Assembly: GCA_020465985.1 (NCBI GenBank)
Contig: JAANYP010000818.1
Location: forward strand, 161,944 to 225,943
Origin: Centrapalus pauciflorus
Taxonomy: Eukaryota; Streptophyta; Magnoliopsida; Asterales; Asteraceae
Direction of reading: 5' to 3'
DNA length: 64,000 bases
Within the stretch, counting starts at the first letter, position 1, and every line of letters begins with the position of its first letter. Under the pieces are notes generated by a model. The model saw only the letters and a program-made list of their open reading frames with translations. It did no database searches and was not told where the DNA came from. Positions 54,180 through 64,000 of this stretch are shown one piece after another. Both the position numbers and the translations under genes were made by a program.

Positions 54180-54600
54180 TCATATTTTTTTCATTATTAA
54201 TGCAACATTTAAAAAAAATGTTATATGTTTCTAAAAATGTGTTACATTTTTTCATTATAAATGCAACACTTTAAAAATGTGTTGCATTCTTTTCATTATA
54301 AATGCAACACTCTAAAATTGTATTGCATTTTTTTCATTATAAATGCAACACTCTAAAAATGTGTTGAATTTTTTTATTGAAATTTGCAACACTTTAAACA
54401 AATGTTGCAATTTTTAGTAAAAACAACAACACTTTAGAAAATTGTTGCATTTTTTTTAGTAAAAATGGCAACACGTTAAAAATAGTGTTGCATCAAATCA
54501 TCATATGCAACACTTATTGTCAATGTGTTGCTTTAGAGCGAACTTAAATAAAAAAGCAACAATTTTCAAATGTGTTGCTTCAAAAGTGTTGCATTAGCTT
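54180..54600. repeat. Right subterminal repeat zone of E
   Basis: About fifteen copies of ATGCAACACTTTAAAAATGTGTTGCATT-type units in short forms, in mirrored orientation to the left zone, ending at the terminal inverted repeat. Confidence 0.85.
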
Positions 54601-54615
54601 CGATTTGTAGTAGTG

Positions 54616-54972
54616 ATTCCATCTTAGTCTCCCAATCGATGTAAGCTTCCGGATCCAACTTTCCTTGAAATGATGAAATTTTCATCTTTATTGAACTCAA
54701 GTTGTTGTTTCTTTGTTGCCTTCGTCTAGTGGTCTTCTTTGAAATTCCTCATCCCATTCATCACCTCTAGAACCGTAATCATGATTTTCATAAGAAACTT
54801 GTGATGGTGTTCGTGCACGTGGTATTTGTGCCTCCAATTGGTCCATTCTTTCATGAACTTGCGTGAACTCGTCTCTCATTAATCGTCGTATTTCATCCAT
54901 GAGAGCTTGAACTTGAGGATTTGGAAGGGGTTGGTCATTCGCCATCTTATATATCTGCAAAAAAAAAAACAA
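54616..54972 (-). pseudogene. Gypsy element D: N-terminal gag
   Basis: The likely start is MANDQPLPNPQVQALMDEI (ATG at about 54942), followed by a coiled-coil-like RRLMRDEFTQVHERMDQLEAQI and an Arg/Asp/Glu-rich stretch. After a short frameshifted region the frame gives KLDPEAYIDWETKME, which runs into element E at 54615 and resumes at 49807. These are typical sequences of plant gypsy gag start and capsid. Confidence 0.85.
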
Positions 54973-55562
54973 TAAATAATAAAAATAGTATGACCTCTCC
55001 GCTCTCCCTTACGTGTTACTCTCAACTTGATTAAGCTCTCAACACTCGTGTATGCAACAATGGCTTTTTCCCTCGATTGATCTTACCACACTGCCTTTTA
55101 CCTCTCTTTTTAATTCTTAAAGTTCAAAACAAACTAAAAGAAAGCAAAATCAAGTTAGGCTTGTGGCCCTGAGGAATTCAAAACGCACCAAACAACTTCA
55201 ATAATTAAGTGTAACAAACCCAAAAAGAAATATAATACTAAACAAAATTATTAACGTTCCTCCAAAAAAAATTTTCACTTCTATTTTTTCTACTTTTTTT
55301 TTTTACGTTGATAGCTTTTTTTATACTTTTCTTTTCTTTTCACTTTTTTTTTGAGGAACAAAATTAAACGACTTAATATAAAGAACCCACATATATAAAG
55401 TACTAATATCCCAACTTCTTTATTTCTTGATAATAGTAATCAAGTCAACTTGTGAAGAGATCCACTACTATTACTTGAAATCCAAGATAAGAACAAGAAG
55501 AAACTAAAATAAACGATACGGAAAAATATAAAGTATGATTGAAAACAAACCAATAGAACCTG
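54973..55562 (-). other. 5' leader of gypsy element D
   Basis: Non-coding leader between the primer binding site and gag, with T- and A-rich homopolymer tracts (55263-55352), like the leader at 6435-6819. No gene is seen. Confidence 0.7.
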
Positions 55563-55576
55563 GCTTTGATACCAAA
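55563..55576 (-). promoter_or_regulatory. Primer binding site of gypsy element D
   Basis: Minus-strand TTTGGTATCAAAGC, one base different from the initiator tRNA-Met complement, directly after LTR sequence ending ...GATCACATCA. Confidence 0.85.
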
Positions 55577-56443
55577 TGATGTGATCTCACCTGATGAATA
55601 TGAGATTGATCACGAGTTGCCCGATCGTTCTATTGGATGTTAAATATATAGATAGAACCGCGACCCGTGGCCTATAAACGAGGCAAGAACCTTGGTATAG
55701 ATAGTGAAACCGTGACCAGTTGCCTAGAAAGAGGCAAGAACCTTGGTATAAGAAAACACCACAACCAACCCCACCAAGTTGATTGATAAGTTTTGAACGC
55801 CACAAGCTAGAACACTTGATAAGTTTTAAAAGTTCGTAAGGAACAAGAAGAGTTAAAAACTCACAATATTACTCAAATGAAGGATGATTACAAATGAGAA
55901 CTTTGGCCTCTATTCGTAGACGAAAATATAAGGAAAACCAACAATCTAGATAAGTAACGAAAACTATCATGATAAGCGATCAAATAAGCAAAACCACTTA
56001 TCAAAAGGGCCTTCTTGACATTTCACTACTTGAATATTCTGGAATGTGTCTTGGTTCATTGTATCTTGCAAAACCCTTAGTATCCTCCAAGTAAATGGCC
56101 ATGACCTTCAAATCGCCTTGAATTTAAGAGAAGACTTTCAAATTGCCTTGTAATTAATCTGGAGAAGTACATTGAACATGGACACTCTTTTGAGCAGAAT
56201 TTTGGACGTGGCAAATGAGCCTTTATTGGACTTCATTCTTCTTAAAAAGATAAGAGAAAAGCTTAGCATTCATTGGGCTTTTATTTGACTCGAATCAGGC
56301 TTGAAATGAGTGAGTTATTGACAATACATGGGCTAAGTGTGGGGCTAGCCGAAATTCTTTATTCATGGGTTATGTTTGGGTAAATAAACATAACTTGGGC
56401 TATGAAAAACAAGGCTAATCTTGGGCTTCAACTTCTAGCAAAA
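55577..56443 (-). repeat. 5' LTR of gypsy element D (LTR2; outer end approximate)
   Basis: It ends on the minus strand at ACATCA before the primer binding site. It contains a local repeat: the unit ACCAAGGTTCTTGCCTC occurs twice (55675-55750). The outer end is set where pol-tail homology begins. Only scattered blocks resemble LTR1 (GTGGCGTTC, AACTTATCAAG, TACCAAGGTTC), so the two LTRs are distant relatives and not a matched pair. Confidence 0.6.
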
Positions 56444-56632
56444 TTAGGAAGCTTGCTTGGTTATTTTGCGAAGACACGGGAACATTATTTCGCAAGATTT
56501 AATCAGTCTATTGGTAGCATCTCGGAACATCTTGGAATTAGACCTTGTGAAAGGCCCGATCATCCACCTTAATAGATCTTCATCATCTTGATCATAGTAT
56601 GGGTTCTCATCACCTAAGTACTCGAAATTCAT
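56444..56632 (-). pseudogene. Pol tail fragment of a second D-like gypsy element
   Basis: DENPYYDQDDEDLLRWMIGPFTRSNSKMFRDATN on the minus strand, in shorter pieces, matches the pol tail of D near 7590-7720 and then diverges. It lies upstream of LTR2 just as the D tail lies upstream of LTR1. Confidence 0.7.
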
Positions 56633-57312
56633 AAAAGCGTAAATTTAATGAACCAATTTAGCCTAAAAATACCCACATAAGTTGATTTTTAGCAACACAA
56701 AAAAAAAAACAGACTAAAACTAAAGAATAATTTTGTTTAACTCAGATCCAAAAATATAAAACTGTAAATCTTGATTTAATTGAAAAAACTAGGTTTGAAC
56801 ATCAATCAAAATATGGAATCAATCATAGAATAGGCAAGAAAAAAAAGAAAAAACAGGAAGAATTAGAGGGTTTAGAAGGAAAAATCGTGCGGCAGTATTG
56901 CTAGAAGTCAACGAACAATAGTAGAGTCTTTATGAGTGCAAGTTTAAATCCACGCCTATGGCTTTGATACCAATTGTTGATATGATCCTAGTAATGTATT
57001 TGTACTCATGCAGAAATAATCTAAACAAGATTGTATTTCAGTGAAACGATTATTACAAAGAGAATGATTACATCCTCAATCAATGTTCTAACACTCATAG
57101 ACACAGCTGCCGTAATTTATCTGCAAATGGAATAATGATAAAGTTGCACAAAACCCTAGGAGAATAAAAACATTATCTACCTAAAACTACTTTGAGTGGT
57201 TTACATAAAATACCCCTTCAACTTCTAGTAAAATAGAAAATTACATGGAAATGGAAAATAAATACAATACGTACAAAAATAAACTATGTGACTGAAATTA
57301 TAAATCTAACTG
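56633..57312 (-). repeat. Truncated copia-like 5' end: leader, primer binding site and LTR
   Basis: Minus-strand TTGGTATCAAAGC (56961-56973) follows LTR-like sequence ending GATCATATCAACA (56975 upward). That sequence contains CTCCTAGGGTTTTGTG, TTTGTAATAAT and CATGTAATTTTCTATTTT, blocks shared with the A and B LTRs. The leader (56633-56960) is non-coding and stops abruptly at the pol tail fragment. The outer LTR end near 57312 is estimated (GTTAGATTTATAA). Confidence 0.6.
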
Positions 57313-57378
57313 ATAGATCAGCAAAGACGGAGTCGTCAGGATGACAATAGGCATTGCAAGGCTGGATTAACGACTTTT

Positions 57379-57545
57379 GAAATCCTAGAATTTGATGGAG
57401 TTAATCTGAATCCATGAAGGATATTAGAATGATTAGCTACAATAGAAATGGTTTTTCATTTCAAAGAGACATGTTATAGCGAATGTGTATCATTGATGGC
57501 TATCAGTCTACATGGTAGGGCATCATCATGGTGCCATGTATAGGA
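57379..57545 (+). pseudogene. Small gypsy gag fragment
   Basis: A plus-strand frame with two stops reads EILEFDGVNLNP, then LATIEMVFHFKE and VSLMAISLHGRASSW. The pattern (x-P-E-F-D-G, Trp/Leu-A-T-I-E, L-x-G-R-A-x-x-W) is that of plant gypsy capsid. No other part of this element is present. Confidence 0.6.
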
Positions 57546-58681
57546 ATGGGTGTTGGATCCACAAAGACGAGTAAAACTCAAAAAGAAGATATATATTTCT
57601 TAAGTGAATGAATTGAAAGTACAAAGGAAGCCATCAAAAGACACTTACTAAATTCAATGGATTAAAGAAGGGACTTTAATCCATGAATCTAGACATTTTG
57701 TCATCATTTGGTAGATAATTCTAGAACGTTTAAACTGAAAAATGGATTAGGCCTTTATTGAAATCAAATAAACTTCTATAAACTTCAAAATACATGAATT
57801 CTACCACTTCGGCTTAGTACTAGCACATACTATTACAAAGACTCAAGAAAATGTTACTTTTGGGCTTTTATGCTTCCATATTTCATCACTTTGAATCCAA
57901 AGCTTCAAGTTTAGTAACATGTTTTATCACTTGCGGTTGAGCATCATCTTTGCATTCAGTCTCTCATATATCAACAACTAAACTCATAAAACCTTTGATC
58001 TTCTTAGCTCATCCTCTTGTCCTTAACGTATTTTTATGATATCTTTGGAATGACTTGATGATCCTTCATCATTCCCTCCCCATTGAAAAGGATTTGTCCA
58101 GCAATCATCACCTACATCAAAAGGAGACAAGTCAGATCATTGGACATTGAACTAACTTGATATACTCACCTGGGAGATCTAGCTTATTAGCAATGTCGTC
58201 GATCCTTTCGAGCACTTGAAATGGTCCATCTCCTCTACGTTGTAATTTGGATCTTTGCTTGGCAGGAAATCTATCTTTTGGTCAAGTGCAGCCATACCCT
58301 ATCTCCATCTTTAAACACTATCTTTTTCCTGCCCTTGTTTGCTTGCTTACATGTCACACATCTTCACAGATCTTCATAAGGTCTTCTCTCATCTTAGGCC
58401 AATAGAAATGTTCCTCCAAAATATCCAACGTCTTTTGGACACCAAAATGGCCCCATCAACGCTCCACTATGAGCCTCACGTACAAATAGCTCCCGGAAAG
58501 AAAACTTTGGAATGCATAACTTATTTTCTTTAAACAAATAATCTTCATGCCTGTAAAACATATCAAATGAAGCATGTTCATAAGCAGCATATGAGGAAGA
58601 AAAATCAGAATCATCATTGTACTCATAATTTTTCCTCTTATCCTCCCAAGGTCGCCTTGATGTGATCATTTTAGTGTGGTC
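57546..58681 (-). pseudogene. Internally deleted D-family gypsy fragment: integrase pieces, pol tail and LTR1-like sequence
   Basis: From 58696 leftward: an integrase zinc-finger region (LFKENKLCIPKFSFRELFVREAHSGALMG in parts), then a direct jump to the integrase C-terminal region (58160-58350) lacking the whole D-D-E core, then the pol tail (57900-58130). LTR sequence homologous to 7080-7400 follows at 57590-57890. It is cut on the right by the G2 LTR at 58682. Confidence 0.75.
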
Positions 58682-59657
58682 TGTAACATCCGGCATTAAA
58701 CCAGGTTAGCAACTATGACCTAATCAGTATTTAATAGCCAATTATAACCTCATCAGTTGTCATTAGCAATTATCAAAGTGATTAACAATGTTCATAAGGA
58801 AATTCAACTCAATTAGAATCAAATTCATCGGTGCGATGAATCGGGAAATCAATTAATGCGATCGATTTACAATATGAAGGATTAATTCAACTAAGTACAT
58901 AAATAAATTATGATTAGAGACTCTAATCATACACTAATACAATTACTTAACATTAATTATGCAAGACTAAAACAATTCATTAAAACAATGCATCCAAAAA
59001 TATTTATGAATTTACATGAAAAGGGAAATAGAAGAATACATTCTAAATACATTTATACAAAAAAAAAATACATTGAAAATACCCCTTAAGGGGCCGGCCA
59101 TAGGTGTAGTACACCATAGTCTTTGACTTCAATTTTTTTTTTTATTAAGAATCCCATTCGCTATCTCAATCAAGTCCCTTTCACCATTTCCTTTCTCCAT
59201 CACAATCTTTGGATAGATTTTCACTCCACCTACATTAGATGACCAATTTTCTTCTATAAATAAGACCTCAATTCCATTCATTTCCACACACTTCAAAAGC
59301 CAAAAATCTCTTCCTTTCTTCCTCCCAAAAATCAGCCACAAAGGTGCAAGAACACCAAAATTTACAACTTTGTGTTCTTGCAATATTTCAAGCATTTTGG
59401 TGCAACAAAGTTCAATATTTCAACTTCTACTTGTTTTCATACTTCTAATACCTCAAAGTAAGTAAATACTAACTTATTTCATCTTATATTTATGTTTATA
59501 TAAGTCTTGCATAATATATATAATCACCAACAACAACAAGTTTCATAAAAAACTCAAGTTTATAAGTCACTAGTTTTGTTTTTAAGTTGTTTTCTTCAAA
59601 TGTGTTTATAAATATATAAACACATCATGAAGGTGTAAATATTATGAAAAACAAGTG

Positions 59658-59799
<142 letters not shown>

Positions 59800-60250
59800 G
59801 TTTTATAACTTTTATATAAGTAGTATTTGAATAAACAACAAGAATCACTAGTCATTTCAAGTTTATTATGAACTACGGAATTTCGGCAGAAAAGTTGCAT
59901 CGACTTTGAAAAATCATAAACTAATTCATAACTTAACAAAATGAGTTGATTCTTGTCTAAAAAGTTAGATCTATGTCTTAACTAAAAATCTGGAAGTTTT
60001 CATAATTTATTATGGGGTTTGAAACCCCCAGATATTATTTGGGAACCCGAAAGTTTGACAGCTCAAAAATGGCCAACATAGGGTTTTCAACAAGCTTTTT
60101 CCCTAACCTAAACACCTCGAAAAATGACCGTTCTTGACTTTAAAAATTCTGTATATAGTAGTTTAATGTCCAAGAAAACCAAAGCGTAAATCGTTTTGGA
60201 GCATGGTCAAAAACAACCTCAAAGTAGGCCAAAAAACCTTCGAAAAGCTG

Positions 60251-60380
<130 letters not shown>

Positions 60381-61308
60381 AACTTGACGTTTTAAGTGGG
60401 TTTTATTTATAAACTTGTAATGTTGGGTGATTTAAGACATAAAAACCTATATATATACATATTATCATATATGAGAGTTATTAAGTCCCTATTATCATTT
60501 AGGACTCGATTAAACACATCCGGTGCATCACCCATCAATCTACGCTAATTTGCATTTTACGCAAATATTTGCCATCACAAGCTCGATGAGTCCTCATAGC
60601 CCCTATTTTCACACTGTTATGTTTTGGGGTTGAAATACATTCTACGTTTTCATACGGACACGGAAACAACTTCATTTCTATTATGTATTACACATGTGGT
60701 TCCATCAGCCCTCAAAACATGAACCGTTAATTGCATTTATTTATAAGCGCAAATATATTGTGGATAGATCTATCGGGAGTCATGTCCCCCATTCGGGTTA
60801 GTCTTAATCGGCTAACGGCGGAATGCATATATATTCAACACACGGTATTACGTACGGGAATACTGCACAGGGAAAACTCATTTAACTAAGCTTCGGTTGC
60901 ATGTTGGTTTATATGTAATACATAACATGGAATTTATGATTTTATAAATTCAAAAATCAACTGTTGTTGTCCATACAAGTCAGATTTACGTGTAAACCTA
61001 TGAGCTCAACAACAATTTTGTTGACGTATTTTAGCGTGTATTTTCAGGAAATTAAGGCAAGTGCACTGCATCTTAAATATTTTCAAGCTTCCGTACCTTT
61101 GGACTCGCATTACTTTTCAAACCATCGGAGATTTATTTGCATTATTTTGATTAATTTAATTATGTATTTAAATCTCTTTATCTTGCGAACTACTTACACC
61201 TTATGTTGATTATGTAAAACATTTCTATATTTCAAAGTTATATCGATGTATTTTAAAACATTTCTATATTTCACGCTTCGTTGCCAACCGGGGTAACGGG
61301 GTATGACA

Positions 61309-61324
61309 GATTGGTATCAATAGC
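61309..61324 (+). promoter_or_regulatory. Primer binding site of gypsy element G2
   Basis: gattggtatcaatagc follows the LTR end: TTGGTATCA matches the initiator tRNA-Met complement, with decay in the last bases (AATAGC in place of GAGC-type). Confidence 0.8.
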
Positions 61325-61436
61325 GAACTAGGTTGCATTAGTACCCTACACTATAACTGCATCTAAGTTTTACTGATTTTTGAAAATATTTTGTAACTAA
61401 CTTAAAGACTATAAATGGACCTTGATAGCAGAAAAC

Positions 61437-62209
61437 ATGTCAAACCAAGTTGTATTCATTTTGTCTGACTTGGAAGAGGAGCATATCCCCCCCAGCCGAT
61501 ACAACCCGGAGGTGTTTACTGAGGAGGAAGACCCCTCGGAAGACAAGGAACCCATGGAAGAGTCAGACGAGGAGGAACCCATGGAAGAAGAGAAATCCTC
61601 CAGCGGATGGGGAGAACCATCCGGAGAGGACCCACCATCCCCGGTGGCCCCCTCTCACATCCCATATCCCCCACCTGTACCATCTCACCACGATGGACCT
61701 AGGATGAAGTTCACGGCCCGCAAAAGAGTTTTCATGTCGAGGCGGGAGTCTATCCCCATACCGGCTCCCCGACCAAGTCCACTGCCACAGCAACGACGGG
61801 CAAACACCCGAAGATTGGTCTGGATGCCCGAGACCCTCCAAGAATGGAGGCGGGAGGTGGGAATCCCCTCCCACTTTGAGATCGGAGGACCATCCTCCGT
61901 GCCTACCCCACCAGTCACCCAAGAACCGCCGAACAGACCATACCACTCTTGGTAGCACGGTCTTCAAGGCACGATCTCCAACTTCGGTTGCTTAACAAAG
62001 AGATCGGAGAAATGACCGCTCGTTTAGAGCGGGAGGAGTTACAAAACTCCAACCTATACTGGGCTAACCAGCACGCCCTCACCATCCAACAGGCTGGGCT
62101 AGATGAGCTCCGACAACGATTAGCCGAGAGCGAGGCCCGTAATGAGAAGCTGACTCAGTGCCTCAACACATTGGAAAAGGGAGAGACCCCCGATCACTCC
62201 CACACCTAG
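61437..62209 (+). pseudogene. Extra ORF upstream of gag in gypsy element G2 (about 255 codons, one frameshift)
   Basis: ATG at 61437 gives MSNQVVFILSDLEEEHIPPS, an extremely acidic segment (EEEDPSEDKEPMEESDEEE), a Pro-rich basic part (RPSPLPQQRR, RRLVWMPETLQEWRREVG) and, after a frameshift near 61950, a coiled-coil (LLNKEIGEMTARLEREEL, LAESEARNEKLTQCL) ending at TAG 62207-62209. It lies between the primer binding site and gag. Ogre-type gypsy elements have an unrelated ORF1 in this position; I do not recognise this one. Confidence 0.7.
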
Positions 62210-62439
62210 TTCCCCCTCCTCTATCTTTGTAATGTTAGGAAAGTATTATGTAATAGTGTAGGACTAAAAATTTTCGGGTAATAACCCGCCCCAATGTAAG
62301 AAATATATGAATGATTAATGAAAATTGCAAGTTATTTATGAATATGTGTTTGATGATAATAGAACTATGCCTTAAGAAAAATATAAATCTTTTAGACTCA
62401 ACTTCTTACACTATGCTCTTTTCTTTAAACTTTAAGATA
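62210..62439 (+). other. Spacer between the extra ORF and gag of G2
   Basis: Non-coding A/T-rich sequence; nothing else is recognised. Confidence 0.7.
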
Positions 62440-63480
62440 ATGCCGCCAAAGAGAGCTATGAACACCGCTGAGATAGAACAATTGGTCGCACAACGAGTGG
62501 CAGCAACTATAGCCACCTATGAAACCAACAGAAACAGCACCGCAAATGGCGACGGAGGTGCTAGTCGCACCACGGGAGGATCTGATTCAAACCAGAAGGG
62601 GTGTGAAATCAAAGGATTTTTTAAGCTGTAAGCCTTGATACTTCAACGGAACAGAAGGTGCTGTCGGGCTAGTTCATTGGTTCGAGAAACTGGAGTCTGT
62701 GTTTCGCATCAGTGGTTGCATCGAGGATGTGAAGGTCAAGTTCGCCACCCACACTCTTCAAAATGGTGCCTTCATGGTGGAATTTTTATGCCCAGTCTGT
62801 GGGAATTGATACAGCTTACCAACTCGCTTGGACCGAGTTAAACCAAATGATGACCGACGAGCATTGCCCGAGAAATGAGCTACAAAAGATGGAGTCAGAG
62901 TTCTGAAATCTGGATATGAAAGGAACGGATGTAGCAGGATACACAAACCGTTTTCATGAGTTGAGTCTATTGTGCCCACAGATGGTCACTCCGGAATACA
63001 AGAAAATTGAGCGCTACATTTGGGGACTCGCCCCCCAAATCCAAGGAAATGTTACCGCATCCAACCCAACTACTATCCAGAACGCCATTCGAATGGTGAA
63101 TAATTTGATGGACCAACTGGCCCGAAGGAACGAGCCCAAAACTAGGGAGAACAAGAGGAAGTAGGAAGATAGATCAGGGAAAAGTTCGGGTTCATAGACG
63201 AAAAAGCCTGAAACAATCAAAGCTTTTGTCGCCGGAACTGAGTCTAGGAAGGGCTATACCGGTACTAAACCATGGTGTAATCGATGCACCTACCATCATG
63301 TAGGTCCCTGTCCAACCCCTTGCGAGAAATGTAAGAAGCTCGGTCATCTGACCCAAGACTGCACTTAACGCCAACGGAGGCAGCAGCGGCACGCCAAGAA
63401 GCTGATTTGAATGTGGGAACACTGGGCATTTCAAGAAGGATTTCCCCAAGTTAAGGAACAACGGTGGAGCTTAAGGGAGA
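62440..63480 (+). pseudogene. Gag of gypsy element G2 (degenerate)
   Basis: ATG at 62440 gives MPPKRAMNTAEIEQLVAQRV, a standard plant gypsy gag start. A frameshift and stop near 62625-62640 precede the capsid core (YFNGTEGAVGLVHWFEKLES, FATHTLQ, then shifted FYAQSVGIDTAYQLAWTEL, MTDEHCPRNELQKMESEF with a stop, YTNRFHELSLLCPQMV, KKIERYIWGLAPQIQGNV). A stop at 63162 is followed by two zinc-knuckle-like motifs (CNRCTYHHVGPC and CEKCKKLGHLTQDC) and another decayed one (CGNTGHFKKDF). It is not translatable as one protein. Confidence 0.88.
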
Positions 63481-63487
63481 GCTTTTG

Positions 63488-64000
63488 TAATGGGAGCAAG
63501 GGACGCTCGTCAGGATCCCAATGTAGTGACGGGCACATTTCTTCTTAATGATATGTATGCTTATGTGCTATTTGATACTGGGCTTATAGAAGTTTTATAT
63601 CTGCTAAGATTAGTGAACAACTGAATGCAACTCTTACCCCATTAGAAAATGCTTATGCCGTAGAATTAGCTGACGTAAAGTTAATTGAAGCGAATAGTAT
63701 AATTAAGGAGTGCACACTAAAATTGGCAGATCATCCCTTTAAGATAAACTTAATGCCTATTGAACTCGAAAGCTTCAATGTAGTTATTGGTATGGATTGG
63801 TTGTCAGACAACCATGCCGAAATCTTATGTGGTAAGAAAGTCGTAAGAATACCACTTAAGAAAAGGAAAGTCCTCACAGTCCAAGGAGAAAGGAAGAATC
63901 GCTAGTTGAACGTCATCTGTGGTCTAAGAATGCTGAAATGCCTTCGAAGGGGTTGTCAAGTAGTGTTAGTTCAGCTAGTGGAAAAGGAATCGAAGGAGAA
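63488..64000 (+). pseudogene. Protease and pol start of gypsy element G2 (cut by window end)
   Basis: DPNVVTGTFLLNDMYAYVLFDTG (in parts) carries the Asp-Thr-Gly active site near 63573-63581. A frameshift follows, then AYAVELADVKLIEAN, INLMPIELESFNVVIGMDWLS and PLKKRKVLTVQGERKNR with a stop at 63903. It corresponds to positions 1-250 of the G1 remnant, where VVIGMD is also read. The DTG is intact but the frame is broken. Confidence 0.88.

Larger units (their letters stand above)
49808..54615. mobile_element. Non-autonomous CACTA (En/Spm) DNA transposon E, 4.8 kb
   Basis: The ends are CACTACAACAAAATG... and the inverted ...CATTTGTAGTAGTG-type terminus (reverse complement CACTACTACAAATCG), flanked by a 3 bp duplication ATT. 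Both subterminal zones (49830-50230 and 54180-54600) carry many copies of TGCAACACTTT and its complement, as CACTA transposases require. No transposase frame is present: the interior is A/T-rich and non-coding, with a tandem duplication and one GC-rich exon-like block. It is mobilised in trans, if at all. Confidence 0.88.
6834..56443 (-). mobile_element. Ty3/gypsy element D (minus strand), split by elements A and E
   Basis: On the minus strand, in order: LTR (56443-55577), primer binding site (55576-55563), leader, gag start (54972), gag interrupted by CACTA element E, then gag, zinc knuckle, protease and the RT start (49807-48008). Copia element A follows, then the rest of RT, RNase H, integrase and tail (9966-7401), then LTR1. 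The two coding junctions are continuous once the insertions and their target duplications are removed. The flanking LTRs do not match well, and LTR1 is followed by its own primer binding site. The unit may therefore be part of a tandem or recombinant array rather than one simple insertion. Confidence 0.75.

Overview
This window is repeat-rich plant nuclear DNA. I see no host gene, rRNA, tRNA gene or CRISPR array. It consists of nested and juxtaposed LTR retrotransposons plus one non-autonomous CACTA DNA transposon. The large uncharacterised ORF after pol in the Ty1/copia elements, the gag and pol sequence types, and the long-LTR gypsy elements at both edges resemble what I remember from Asteraceae genomes. 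That lineage is an inference from recollection; plant origin is secure.

Layout. (1) 1-5597: 3' part of a decayed Ty3/gypsy element (G1, + strand) with a 2.68 kb LTR. (2) 5598-6434: 3' tail of a copia element (post-pol ORF end, polypurine tract, short LTR). (3) About 6435-56443: a minus-strand gypsy element or tandem (D) split by two later insertions. (4) 56444-58681: a patchwork of older gypsy and copia fragments. (5) 58682-64000: 5' part of a second gypsy element (G2, + strand) of the G1 family, with LTR, primer binding site, an extra ORF, gag and protease.

The core is a four-level nest. D is interrupted inside its reverse transcriptase by copia element A (+, 9967-48002, TSD AACTT). A is interrupted between pol and its third ORF by a close relative, B (-, 18692-42647, TSD AGGAT). 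B is interrupted in pol by copia element C (+, 25270-36009, TSD AACTT). D is separately interrupted in gag by a CACTA element E (49808-54615, TSD ATT). All target duplications can be read directly, and LTR divergence falls from A to B to C, as nesting order requires.

A, B and C are Sirevirus/Maximus-like copia elements by architecture: a gag with zinc knuckle and long coiled-coil extension, PR-INT-RT-RNaseH, extra polypurine tracts after pol, and a large ORF3 in the env position. C is the youngest, and its gag (875 codons) and ORF3 (924 codons) are still open. The most notable signal is at ORF3. In A, a 1040 bp GT-AG interval separates a promoter-like 5' exon from the ORF3 ATG; in B the same two exon edges are joined exactly, as if a spliced RNA had been reverse-transcribed. 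Arrays of the palindrome CCGAATTCGG lie inside this intron and inside a second candidate intron in the 5' leaders of A and B. ORF3 of A and B also carries a SUMO-interaction-like motif and a bipartite NLS-like motif. C instead spreads a different short motif (A[AG]CTG[CT]TAG-like) through its LTRs, a spacer and its disordered coding segments.
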